Source: Clostridia bacterium (GTDB lineage Bacteria; Bacillota; Clostridia; Christensenellales; CAG-917). Taken from it: 40,786 bases of DNA. Location of the stretch: NCBI GenBank assembly GCA_024405515.1, contig JAKSOR010000007.1, positions 1 to 40,786 of the forward strand. Reading direction: 5' to 3'. The notes below the pieces were generated by a model. It searched no databases and was not told the origin of the DNA. It saw only the letters and a list, made by a program, of their open reading frames with translations. Shown in pieces: positions 1 through 8,030 of the stretch (the stretch's first letter is position 1; every line of letters begins with the position of its first letter). The position numbers were made by a program, and so were the translations under genes.

Positions 1-11
1 ATTGAGTTGGC

Positions 12-51
12 AAAAAAAGAAGGGCGCTAAGAATTTTATTTCTTAACACCC
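12..51 (-). terminator. Intrinsic terminator after the phosphoesterase gene
   Basis: Read on the minus strand, a 12-bp stem (GGGTGTTAAGAA paired with TTCTTAGCGCCC, two G-U pairs) closes a 6-nt loop and is followed by a run of seven T. It lies 25 bp past the stop codon of the gene ending at 76. The arms are 22-33 and 40-51. On the plus strand it is followed by only a short T run, so it may stop readthrough from the left weakly. Confidence 0.88.
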
Positions 52-75
52 CCTTTTATTATAACCGTTTACTGT

Positions 76-1518
76 TTATTTAAAATCACTTAAGTCATCA
101 AGGCTTCCGTTTTCTGCAGGTGCGCCATATGATATGTAAAGGTTCTTCTGTACACTCTCGAATGTTGTGTCCGGTTTAACTGTTATTACTGTACAGCCTC
201 TCTGCGGATGCTCATGATTAATCGGTGCATATGCTAAAAAGTCAATACTCATACCATATGTAAGTTTTATTGTCTTGCCGTCTTTTGTATAATTAAGTGC
301 GAAATGATTGTAATGATCGTGGCCGCAGAACACTCCGCGAAGTCCTGCATCATATCCCTGTTCAAACAAAGTGTCATCGCCTATTCCGCAGAATACTCCG
401 TATGTCTTGTTTCCGTTGCTTACACTTTCCTCGTCTTCGCCTACTTTACCATAGATGTATTCTGTGTTGGCCGTTGAGTTATACCCGTTCTCTAAGTATT
501 CCTTCCATGCCTCTCTGTATTCAGGAAGCGGAATGTGGAAGAATGCAATGCTCTTTAAATCTGCAGCATCTGATTTGATTGCCTTATTAGCAGCATCAAT
601 TCTGTTCATTTCCTGGACAAACCAGTCTACCTGAGACTGATGAATGTTTGCATATTTCCATAAAATACCGAGCACGTCACCGTTTACATATGTATGACTG
701 TCAAGAGTGGTTATTGCCTGTGTAACCACACCATCAGAATTTTTAACTTTGATGATGGTGTTGCCGTAGCCTTTTTCCTCATCAGAGAAACCTCTCTGGA
801 ATAAGCAGTATTTGAAATTAGCTTGTTCATAATATGTACAGATATCATTTCTTGTATACATGCTGTATGCTTCGGTATCATGGTTTCCGTATGTAAACGT
901 CCAGTATACACCGAGGTTTTCCATCATGTTGGAGAAAATCTTTGTGGCATTCAGGTTGTTGAATGTACCTGCCTGGAAAGGAACCGGATATGCAATATCT
1001 CCGGTGACAACAACAAGATCCGGTTTTTCTGCCCTTATCATTGTTGCAACCGCATCAAGAGCCCATTTGTCCTTTTTCTGTGAGAAGCATCCGCCGCCGA
1101 TGTGGACATCGGTGATCTGAACCACTTTAAAATCTCTGTCTGTGGTAAACGTCCAGTAACCATCCGTATCCTTTAAAGGAACGAGCTGAGTACCTGCGTC
1201 ATATTCAACTTTTTCAAATGTGCTGCCGTAGTTAATAAGTTTGTTGAAACCGACTGTATTCGTAATGGCACAGACCGAGAAGAATAATGCAATAACCATA
1301 ACAACTGATGCTGTTATGATAAGTGCTTTTTTCCTTTTCTTCTTTTTCTGTTCAGGTGTGAGCTGTTTCTTGACTTTTTTGCCCTTCTTTCCGTTAACTG
1401 CAGGCGTTTCTTCGGCAGGAACTTCTGCCTTAGCCTCTTCAGTTACTTCTGAAGATTCTTCTTCGAAAACAGGTTCTTCCTGAATCTCTGTTTCTTCATT
1501 TCTGATTTCGTCGTCCAT
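76..1518 (-). CDS. Membrane-anchored calcineurin-like metallophosphoesterase
   Basis: 480 residues. The N terminus is strongly acidic (1-40) and then Lys-rich (43-64), followed by one membrane segment (about 65-86), so the acidic tail should be cytoplasmic and the catalytic domain outside. The catalytic domain carries the usual metallophosphoesterase motifs: DVH (D137, H139), GD (D174), GNHD (N212, H213), a His in FFHIP (H328) and GHDH (H400, H402), so the two-metal centre looks complete. The substrate cannot be read from sequence; relatives hydrolyse phosphomonoesters, diesters or nucleotides. The start has an AGAGGG ribosome site. It has its own promoter just after the preceding gene, so it can be expressed separately from the two genes upstream. 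The acidic and basic N-terminal tail is not part of the usual family fold and may bind a partner. Confidence 0.88.
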   Translation of the reverse strand: MDDEIRNEETEIQEEPVFEEESSEVTEEAKAEVPAEETPAVNGKKGKKVKKQLTPEQKKKKRKKALIITASVVMVIALFFSVCAITNTVGFNKLINYGSTFEKVEYDAGTQLVPLKDTDGYWTFTTDRDFKVVQITDVHIGGGCFSQKKDKWALDAVATMIRAEKPDLVVVTGDIAYPVPFQAGTFNNLNATKIFSNMMENLGVYWTFTYGNHDTEAYSMYTRNDICTYYEQANFKYCLFQRGFSDEEKGYGNTIIKVKNSDGVVTQAITTLDSHTYVNGDVLGILWKYANIHQSQVDWFVQEMNRIDAANKAIKSDAADLKSIAFFHIPLPEYREAWKEYLENGYNSTANTEYIYGKVGEDEESVSNGNKTYGVFCGIGDDTLFEQGYDAGLRGVFCGHDHYNHFALNYTKDGKTIKLTYGMSIDFLAYAPINHEHPQRGCTVITVKPDTTFESVQKNLYISYGAPAENGSLDDLSDFK

Positions 1519-1529
1519 ATTTTCCCTCT

Positions 1530-1572
1530 TAATTAGTTAAACTAATTATAGTTTTATATTCTTTATTGTCAA
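1530..1572 (-). promoter_or_regulatory. Promoter of the phosphoesterase gene with palindromic operator candidate
   Basis: TTGACA (1572-1567), a 16-bp spacer and TATAAT (1550-1545) precede a leader of about 20 nt. A perfect palindrome, TAATTAGTT-A-AACTAATTA (1530-1548), overlaps the -10 box and the predicted start site, which is the position of a repressor operator. The promoter is seen directly; the operator role is inference. Confidence 0.75.
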
Positions 1573-1578
1573 CCCTTG

Positions 1579-1836
1579 TCACTCTTCCCTGTCTTCCTGT
1601 TTTGAAGAACGCTTCTTTGAATGTCTTGGTTTCTTTTCTTTTACAGGGAATGCCTCTTCCCTTTTCTCAAAACGATACTCATCTATACTCATTTTGTTTT
1701 TCTGAGCAATAAAACGGAGGGCATACATACCTATAATAAGACATAACGCTACAAACAGCACGCCGAGGACTGTCACCAGGACTGCTGTCAGAAGATTAGG
1801 ATCTGTTTCGTATACAGTAATTGCTGCAAGCATCAT
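1579..1836 (-). CDS. Small single-pass membrane protein
   Basis: 85 residues from ATG at 1836. I chose this start because it forms an ATGA overlap with the stop of the upstream gene and follows an AGAGGTGG ribosome site; the longer reading frame to 1881 has no such support. One hydrophobic segment (about residues 15-40) is followed by a basic, charged tail of about 45 residues, so the tail is probably cytoplasmic. Its general look (short, one TM near the N terminus, charged tail) recalls small subunits such as OadG, but no decarboxylase partner is present and I do not assign it. Overlap with the surface-protein gene suggests stoichiometric co-translation and possibly a complex. Confidence 0.7.
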   Translation of the reverse strand: MMLAAITVYETDPNLLTAVLVTVLGVLFVALCLIIGMYALRFIAQKNKMSIDEYRFEKREEAFPVKEKKPRHSKKRSSKQEDREE

Positions 1837-3488
1837 AAAATCCACCTCTTTCTGATAAGTATCACTGTCATAACCACGCACCCTGCTGCAGTTATAGAAC
1901 TAAGTACAATTAAAAGCGTGTGGTACCACATAAAACCTGACTGATAATCAATATTATCTTTAAGTGTTACAAAATAAACATACTTCCCGCCGGTTCCGTT
2001 TTCATAAACAACCTGCAGATCTTCATAGAATCCTGTTTCTGTATATAAACCGTCTTTAAGATATGAAATATGCGGATATTCACCGTCTGGTGCCTGAGAT
2101 ACTGTCACGAAAAATTCCTCATCATACTTAACATATGTGTAGTTGCTCTGTTCTTTGAATCCGAGAACATATACATTTCCGATAACTTTTTTATCTTTGT
2201 CATAGGTGAAATCAAAACCTGCCACAGCTTCTCTCATAGAATCATCCAGTCTGAAGAATTCAGGAGATATTCTCTCAAATCCTTCAATACGGTTTACCGT
2301 GAACTTAATACCATCTATTTCATACTCAACTGCAGTAGGGAAAACAAAATATCTGCCGCCTGCAAAGGCATTCTGCTGTCTGTTTACAGAAACAGCTCTG
2401 TAATTTTTATTTCCTGTTTTTGCCTTAATAAGGAATTCACCAGGGATAGAAGTATCTATATTTGTCAGCTCTGTTCCATAGGAATCCGCAAAATAAAAAC
2501 TGAGATTAAGATCGGATTCCGTATCTCCTGCCGGAAGCGGTGTTCTTACGTAATAGCTCAGATTATATGTTGATAAATCAATACACGGTTCCCCGCAGAT
2601 TATCTGTGCATTTCCTATTGCTATTTCTATATACTTGCTTTCAACCGAAAACTCGATTTCCACATCTTCTTTGCTGTCGTAGTTCGGGTTCTTTGGGACA
2701 TAGTTAAACTTATATGACTGTTTTTCATCAGTTACAACCGGAATATAGTCTCCGTCTTCCGAAGGAGTATAATCACCAAGATAACTGCTGAGTCTTTCTG
2801 CAACCATATTCAGAGATTCCCCGTATGTGATTGTCTTATCGGCATCATTTAATTCCTTCATCGGAGGATTCGGATTTGATCCTACCTCAACATTAAATGT
2901 TGACGGGCTGTATCTTGTTATGGTGCATTCCTTTTCCATATAACTGAACTGTTCTTCTACAAATGCACGCACTTCATATTCGCCGACCGGAACATTTTTA
3001 CCGAATCTTATAAGAGACTGTGTATCTTTCTGCTGGGTATATACTGTATCAGATGATGTTTTATATTCCACACCACTGATCCAGATACCTCCGATAATAC
3101 CGCTGTTGTTAACATAGAAGAACAGCGGGCTGTCATCATTTTCGGTATATTCTATCTCTGTAAGGGCCGATGCTGTTCCTGCAGAGTCTGCAATATATGC
3201 CTCCGTATCATCAGGGAAAACAAAACTTATGTTAAAATCTTTCCCTTCTCTTTTTTCATTAATAATCACGGAAAATTCATTATCAACGTTACCGACCCAG
3301 CTGCCTGTCATACTGCCGATGGTGTCATTCCCGCATTTCAGTGTCCAGTTATTTCCTTCAGTATATATAACTGTAAAATCAACTGTTTCTTCAGCATAAA
3401 CCGTATCCGCACATGAAAAAATCAGCACTGCTGCAAGAAGTACCATAATCACGGATATTAAAATTTTGTTTATGCTTATATTTTTCAT
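1833..3488 (-). CDS. Secreted, C-terminally membrane-anchored surface protein, possibly with MBG-like repeats
   Basis: 551 residues from ATG at 3488. A signal peptide ends near residue 32 (VYA-EE). A hydrophobic segment close to the C terminus (about 520-545) is followed by a short basic end (RKRW), so the bulk of the protein should be outside the cell and anchored by one helix. The middle contains stretches of the form ITYGESL...YNFVPKNPNY-type followed by IxIAIGNAQIICGEP, which resemble MBG/Ig-like adhesin repeats; I am only moderately sure. An in-frame GTG at 3506 gives a longer frame, but it lies upstream of the -10 box and so cannot be in the predicted transcript. The function is unknown; it probably works with the small membrane protein translated from the overlapping gene. 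Confidence 0.75.
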   Translation of the reverse strand: MKNISINKILISVIMVLLAAVLIFSCADTVYAEETVDFTVIYTEGNNWTLKCGNDTIGSMTGSWVGNVDNEFSVIINEKREGKDFNISFVFPDDTEAYIADSAGTASALTEIEYTENDDSPLFFYVNNSGIIGGIWISGVEYKTSSDTVYTQQKDTQSLIRFGKNVPVGEYEVRAFVEEQFSYMEKECTITRYSPSTFNVEVGSNPNPPMKELNDADKTITYGESLNMVAERLSSYLGDYTPSEDGDYIPVVTDEKQSYKFNYVPKNPNYDSKEDVEIEFSVESKYIEIAIGNAQIICGEPCIDLSTYNLSYYVRTPLPAGDTESDLNLSFYFADSYGTELTNIDTSIPGEFLIKAKTGNKNYRAVSVNRQQNAFAGGRYFVFPTAVEYEIDGIKFTVNRIEGFERISPEFFRLDDSMREAVAGFDFTYDKDKKVIGNVYVLGFKEQSNYTYVKYDEEFFVTVSQAPDGEYPHISYLKDGLYTETGFYEDLQVVYENGTGGKYVYFVTLKDNIDYQSGFMWYHTLLIVLSSITAAGCVVMTVILIRKRWIL

Positions 3489-3496
3489 ATCTATTG

Positions 3497-3525
3497 ATTC
3501 TACCACTTTTCATTAATTTTTACAA
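3497..3525 (-). promoter_or_regulatory. Promoter giving a near-leaderless mRNA for the surface protein
   Basis: TTGTAA (3525-3520), a 17-bp spacer and TAGAAT (3502-3497) are followed by only 8 nt before ATG at 3488. Transcription would start about 2 nt before the start codon, leaving no room for a ribosome binding site. The boxes are visible in the sequence; the leaderless reading is inference. Confidence 0.6.
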
Positions 3526-3574
3526 CGCACGCGCAGGTTGGTATATATTATATACAATTATACTTGAATAAAAA

Positions 3575-3603
3575 TTGAACGGGCTTTAAGATTATTTTAA
3601 GAT
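3575..3603 (+). promoter_or_regulatory. Promoter of the two-component operon with 11-bp direct repeats
   Basis: TTGAAC (3575-3580), a 17-bp spacer and TAAGAT (3598-3603) lie upstream of the response-regulator gene. Two copies of TTTAAGAT (3585-3592 and 3596-3603) are spaced 11 bp start to start, the pattern bound by dimers of PhoB/OmpR-type regulators. The second copy overlaps the -10 box, so autoregulation is likely, but this is inferred. Confidence 0.65.
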
Positions 3604-3634
3604 ATCGGTTATATATTGAAAAAAGGAGGTGCCT

Positions 3635-4309
3635 ATGAGAATACTGCTTGTAGAAGATGAAAAAGAACTGTCAAGAGCTCTTGCAAAAATGCTTGCAAAA
3701 GAAGATTATGATGTGGACTGCGTGTACGATGGTCTTGATGGCTTAAATTTTGCCATGACAAACATGTATGATCTTATCCTTCTTGATATTATTATGCCGA
3801 AACTAAATGGGTTTGAGGTTCTTTCCTCAATCCGTGCAAAGAAAATAGATACCCCGGTTATTATGCTAACCGCACTTACGAGCGAAGGGGATAAGGTGGC
3901 CGGTCTTGACAAGGGAGCAGATGACTACGTTGCGAAACCATTTTCATATAATGAACTTTCCGCAAGGATCCGTGCTGTATTAAGAAGAAAAGGTAAGCTC
4001 GTATCAGATAACAAACTTGAGTACGGGAACGCTTCCCTGGACCTCACAAGATACTCCCTTGCAACAGAAAAAGGTGAAATTAATCTCACTGCAAAAGAGT
4101 TTGAACTTTTAAGATATATGTTTGAGTATCCGAGCTTTGTTGCCACAAAAGAGGACTTAATCCTCAAAGCCTGGGGGTTTAACAGTGACTTTGAGTCAAA
4201 TAACCTGGAAGTGTACATGTCTTTCCTGAGGAAAAAACTGCTTCACCTTGAGGCATCCTTCACTATAGAATCGGTACGAGGAGTCGGTTACAGGCTGAGC
4301 AGCATTTAA
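3635..4309 (+). CDS. OmpR/PhoB-family response regulator
   Basis: 224 residues from ATG at 3635, behind a strong AAAGGAGGT ribosome site (the in-frame GTG at 3629 is inside that site and is rejected). The receiver domain (1-115) has the acidic pair in VEDE, phospho-acceptor D51 in LLLDIIMP, T79 and K101 in AKPF. A winged-helix DNA-binding domain follows (about 125-224), ending in SVRGVGYRL, typical of the OmpR family. The stop codon overlaps the ATG of the kinase gene, so the pair is co-translated. Its targets are unknown; the surface-protein gene diverging from the same 150-bp interval is a plausible one, and 11-bp direct repeats sit in its own promoter. Confidence 0.95.
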   Translation: MRILLVEDEKELSRALAKMLAKEDYDVDCVYDGLDGLNFAMTNMYDLILLDIIMPKLNGFEVLSSIRAKKIDTPVIMLTALTSEGDKVAGLDKGADDYVAKPFSYNELSARIRAVLRRKGKLVSDNKLEYGNASLDLTRYSLATEKGEINLTAKEFELLRYMFEYPSFVATKEDLILKAWGFNSDFESNNLEVYMSFLRKKLLHLEASFTIESVRGVGYRLSSI

Positions 4310-5502
4310 TGGATATTCTGAAAAAACACAGGCTGAATTACACAATCTCAATCGTTCTTATGGCGGCGCTTTTCCTTACCATCATTTTCTCAATATTCAT
4401 TCTTATTTCTGCCGCAACAAATGCAACCGATGAACAGGAAGCCCTTTCCTCTGTTCTTGATATGCGCCCAGGAGTGCCGACGGATATTCAGTGTTTCTAT
4501 TTTATTGACGGGGTCCCTTCTGATGAAATTTCAAAAAATGCTGTCATTTACGGAGAAGAACTTGATGAAATCATAAAAACAGCATCTGAAACCAAAGAAG
4601 GCAAGTTCCAGTGTGGCAGAAGGTATTTTGTTGTTGCCAATAAGCAGGTACCTGGCGGAATCCTGTACGCAGTTTATGACAGGACAGCGCATCATAAAGA
4701 ACTCACAGACCGCGCAATACAGTCTGCACTCATGCTGTGCCTTGCTCTTATTATTATAGGTATCATTGCATACATAATATCTTCCAAAACATTAAGGCCT
4801 ATCAAAGAAGCGATGGATAAGCAGTCGGATCTTATTGCAAACGCCTCTCATGAACTGAAAACCCCACTCACAATAATATCGGCAAATATGGACCTTCTCA
4901 AATCCGAACCCGGTTCAACAGTTGAAGAAAACAGCGAATCCATATCCGCTATCAACTCACAGATTGAAAGAATGCAGGGGCTTATTCAGAATATGCTTGA
5001 GCTCTCCCGTATGGAACAGGCTGAGATAAAAAAAGAAGAACTAAATTTCTCCGAAATAACCACAGGGGCATGTCTTTCTTTTGAAGCCGTATGTTTTGAG
5101 AACGGCACAGAACTGATTGAGGAAATAGGACCGGATATTAGTATCAACGGAGAAAAAGAAGCCATTGAAAGGCTTGTAATCATACTTCTGGATAATGCCA
5201 ACAAATACTGCGGGAAAAACGGCAAAATCGGCGTCAGGCTCTCTCAGGACGGTAAAAAGGCTCATCTTGCCGTTATGAACACAGGAGAAGCAATTTCGGA
5301 TGAAGATGCCAAGCACGTCTTTGACAGATTTTACAGAACAGACGGAGCAAGAGAAAATAAAAACAACCAGAGCTTCGGACTCGGGCTGTCTATTGCTTAT
5401 GCCACTGTTTCCGGCCACGGCGGCACTATTTCTTGCCATGGTATTGAAGGAAAAGGGACAGTATTTGAAGTTGCTCTTCCGCTTTTAAAACAGAAACACT
5501 AA
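4309..5502 (+). CDS. Sensor histidine kinase
   Basis: 397 residues. Two membrane segments (about 11-34 and 138-158) flank an external domain of about 100 residues with no recognisable fold; no clear HAMP domain follows. The HisKA box is HELKTPL with H181. The ATPase domain has the N-box LLDNANKY (N296), a G1-like NTG (N324 where Asp is more common, but Asn occurs in many kinases of this class) and the G2 box GLGLSIA. It phosphorylates the response regulator encoded just upstream, with overlapping stop and start (TAATG). Its 3' end overlaps the 3' end of the convergent permease gene by 4 bp. Confidence 0.94.
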   Translation: MDILKKHRLNYTISIVLMAALFLTIIFSIFILISAATNATDEQEALSSVLDMRPGVPTDIQCFYFIDGVPSDEISKNAVIYGEELDEIIKTASETKEGKFQCGRRYFVVANKQVPGGILYAVYDRTAHHKELTDRAIQSALMLCLALIIIGIIAYIISSKTLRPIKEAMDKQSDLIANASHELKTPLTIISANMDLLKSEPGSTVEENSESISAINSQIERMQGLIQNMLELSRMEQAEIKKEELNFSEITTGACLSFEAVCFENGTELIEEIGPDISINGEKEAIERLVIILLDNANKYCGKNGKIGVRLSQDGKKAHLAVMNTGEAISDEDAKHVFDRFYRTDGARENKNNQSFGLGLSIAYATVSGHGGTISCHGIEGKGTVFEVALPLLKQKH

Positions 5503-5516
5503 GCTTCCAGTTTCTG
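5491..5516. repeat. Inverted repeat straddling two convergent stop codons
   Basis: CAGAAAC (5491-5497) and GTTTCTG (5510-5516) form a 7-bp stem around a 12-nt loop containing both stop codons. No T run follows on either strand, so it is at best a weak terminator. No other terminator is visible between the convergent genes. Confidence 0.4.
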
Positions 5517-6662
5517 ATCTCCGGATTTTATTGCACCGGATTTTCTCATAAGTTCACTTACAACAAAACTGACAACTGCCGGTATTACAAACAGACACAG
5601 TGTTATTCCGACTCCAATCTGCCATGAAGGAATTACGCCTGATGACGCATCGATAACGCCAAATACACCCACAAGTCCAGAGGTTCCCATTCCGCCGCCG
5701 GCTGCGTTACATCTTAATCCCATTAATACGGCTACAAGTCCCGAAACAACACTTGCAACAATTTCCGGAACCATAATCTGAGGTTTTCTCATAATATTTG
5801 GGATCTGAAGCATCGATGTACCTATTCCCTGCGAAATAAGACCACCTATACCGTTTTCTCTGAATGAAGCAACTGCAAATCCTATCATATGTGCTGCACA
5901 GCCTGCTACTGCCGCTCCGCCTGCAATTGCAAGTGCTTCCGAATATTCCTGAGGTACTGCTGCTGCAACAGCTATCCATATCGCCGCCGATGATGTAGGC
6001 ATTGTAAGAAGAATTCCCATAATTACAGCGACAAATATTCCTACTATAATCTTTACGGCAACACCGGCCTGAATTGCTTTGGCAATTCCTATTCCGAGCA
6101 GTTCAATAAGTTTGATGAACGGCCACGCAAGGAATATCCCGCCTAATGTAAGAATCATCATCCCAAGCGGGACAAGAATAATATCAAGTTTTGTTTTGCC
6201 TGCGTAAAGCCCGGCTATCTCTATTGAGAACAGGGCCACAACATATGAACCGATAGGGTTGCCAGGGGCACCGAATGCAAGAGTGAAAGCAGCGCCATTG
6301 CACAACGAATCCACAAGTCCGCCTGCAAAAGCTCCAACTAGTCCTGTCACGGCTGCCGTAAAAATAACAAGCGGTTTTGCATTGAGTTTATTGGCAATAC
6401 CGATTCCTATTCCTGCTCCCATCAGCATTTTTGCTATTTTTGCTATATAATCAAGCACATGTGCAAAAGAATTATCACCGAACCATGAAGCGATCTGTGC
6501 CAGAATGGTACCCGCGATAAGAGTACAGAAAAGACCCTGCGCCATACCTGAAAACGCATCAATAAAATATCTCTTGCAGTATTTTTTAATTACTGCCACT
6601 GCTTTTGAGTCCTGTTTCTTCTCTTTTTCTACGGCTTCAATTTCCTTATTTTCTTCTTCCAT
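5499..6662 (-). CDS. PTS IIC-like membrane permease (PTS_EIIC_2 type), orphan
   Basis: 387 residues from ATG at 6662, which directly follows the stop codon of the upstream gene (TAAGATG). After a charged cytoplasmic N terminus (1-35) come about eight to ten hydrophobic segments rich in Gly and Ala. Motifs such as GAGIGIGIANKL, LTMPTSSAAIWIA and AGCAAHMIGFAVASFRENG match the IIC-like family that usually stands alone without IIA or IIB domains. The substrate is unknown. It is co-transcribed with the M28-like membrane peptidase gene. No IIA or IIB gene is in the window, so a classical phosphotransfer role is doubtful; it may act as a simple transporter or be served by general PTS proteins. Confidence 0.82.
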   Translation of the reverse strand: MEEENKEIEAVEKEKKQDSKAVAVIKKYCKRYFIDAFSGMAQGLFCTLIAGTILAQIASWFGDNSFAHVLDYIAKIAKMLMGAGIGIGIANKLNAKPLVIFTAAVTGLVGAFAGGLVDSLCNGAAFTLAFGAPGNPIGSYVVALFSIEIAGLYAGKTKLDIILVPLGMMILTLGGIFLAWPFIKLIELLGIGIAKAIQAGVAVKIIVGIFVAVIMGILLTMPTSSAAIWIAVAAAVPQEYSEALAIAGGAAVAGCAAHMIGFAVASFRENGIGGLISQGIGTSMLQIPNIMRKPQIMVPEIVASVVSGLVAVLMGLRCNAAGGGMGTSGLVGVFGVIDASSGVIPSWQIGVGITLCLFVIPAVVSFVVSELMRKSGAIKSGDQKLEA

Positions 6663-6663
6663 C

Positions 6664-7992
6664 TTATTTCCCCTGTGCATTGACTATTTCCATATTTGTG
6701 GATACCGGAGCGGAGATTTCACTTATGCTTTCTTTAATATCCTCATTCATGAGCTTCTGCACCGTACCTACTGTAATTGAGAATAATTTCTCTATATCGT
6801 TTCTGTCTAATACCTTTCCTTCTTCCTTATAACTCTTTGCTGTAAGCGTGACAGATTTTATCCCTTCCTTTGCAAAAGAACCCGAAATGTAACCATGAAG
6901 TGAATTGAATTTGTTTGCAAGACCTTCATAAGGGATGGACGTGAGATTGATATCCTGCTCATGAGCACTTGATTTTGCAATGGATACAAGCTGTTTTGAG
7001 AATTTTATGTTGCGCAGCGAATCACACTCGGCAACTCTTATATTCCCCGACTGGATATCTCCTATACAAAGAACCTGTGCACCTGCGAACTCCGGGTGGG
7101 ATGCGACAAATGCTGCCGAACCACCATGCCCTGAATTTTCCCCTCCGAATGATGCATATACTATCCTTACGCCTTCCGGAACAAGATCCGGCTGCTCTGC
7201 AAAATATGAGAACGTTGCCATGGCAACCGATGTGGATATACCATTATTCGGTCTTGCATGATACGGAGAAAGAGAGAAATGTGTCATGAACACAGCTATC
7301 CCTATAAGTGAAAATACCGTAGGCAGAATAATGAACGTGACAAGTGTTGCAGTTGTTTCTGTTCCGACCGCTATCTTTATTATACAGAAAAGAACAAAGA
7401 TGATTACCGAAACCGGCGCAAGCACCATTGTTATTTTCCTGAGTTTCCCAAAGTTCCTGGAAACGCTTCCGAGAAGATCATCATGGTTTGCGGCTATTAT
7501 GAAAATCCTTTCCTTTTTATCCACATCTGATGTATCAGTAAACGGTTTTGAAAACTCGCTTACTACATTATAAGATACTTTCTGCGTAAGAAGTCCTTTT
7601 AATCTGGTACTGCCGAGAAACAGCATGGACAGAAGGACTATTCCTGTTATAAACACAACAAGTGAGAGTACCGTAAGAAGTATGCCCGCTATTCTTCCCC
7701 CTGCAAAAGAAAGGTAGTATAAAGCCAGTGAAAGCACATACCAAAGTCCTATTAACGGGAATGCACCGCGCCCGAGAAGAGGATATGCCTTGTATGCCTC
7801 CAGTCTTGTTTTAACATTTGATTCCTGGTGAAGTCTGTCTCTTAATGCCCTTGCGCATGCCGTTTCGGATTCTGTTCCCGTAATTCTACCAGAATATTCT
7901 GAAAGTTCATTGGAAAATGCGTTGATAAAATCAACGCCGTCTAAAAGGTCTTCCCCGGATATTATACTTTTAGAAATATCAAACGTGTCCAT
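6664..7992 (-). CDS. Membrane M28-like peptidase with altered metal ligands
   Basis: 442 residues from ATG at 7992; the longer frame to 8061 runs through the promoter and upstream terminator and is rejected. The N-terminal part resembles an M28 fold interrupted by membrane segments (about 79-95, 101-123, 186-210, 218-238). HxD is kept (H170, D172 in ANHDD), and FGGENSGHGGS (292-302) matches the catalytic FGGEE-GLxGS block, with E295 kept but the following Glu ligand replaced by N296. The usual DNASG block is NNGIS, so the bridging Asp is missing. Family knowledge says these positions bind two zinc ions, so activity may be lost or changed. It heads an operon with the permease and is preceded by a promoter that leaves no leader. 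Confidence 0.75.
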   Translation of the reverse strand: MDTFDISKSIISGEDLLDGVDFINAFSNELSEYSGRITGTESETACARALRDRLHQESNVKTRLEAYKAYPLLGRGAFPLIGLWYVLSLALYYLSFAGGRIAGILLTVLSLVVFITGIVLLSMLFLGSTRLKGLLTQKVSYNVVSEFSKPFTDTSDVDKKERIFIIAANHDDLLGSVSRNFGKLRKITMVLAPVSVIIFVLFCIIKIAVGTETTATLVTFIILPTVFSLIGIAVFMTHFSLSPYHARPNNGISTSVAMATFSYFAEQPDLVPEGVRIVYASFGGENSGHGGSAAFVASHPEFAGAQVLCIGDIQSGNIRVAECDSLRNIKFSKQLVSIAKSSAHEQDINLTSIPYEGLANKFNSLHGYISGSFAKEGIKSVTLTAKSYKEEGKVLDRNDIEKLFSITVGTVQKLMNEDIKESISEISAPVSTNMEIVNAQGK

Positions 7993-7999
7993 ATTAATT

Positions 8000-8028
8000 A
8001 TTATAATATTTATATAGCGCGCGTGCAA
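8000..8028 (-). promoter_or_regulatory. Promoter giving a leaderless mRNA for the M28-like peptidase
   Basis: TTGCAC (8028-8023), exactly 17 bp, then TATAAT (8005-8000), then 7 nt, then ATG at 7992. The expected start site falls on or one base before the A of ATG. It is squeezed between the upstream terminator (8031-8058) and the gene, so no other leader is possible. No Shine-Dalgarno sequence is present. Confidence 0.7.
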
Positions 8029-8030
8029 TA

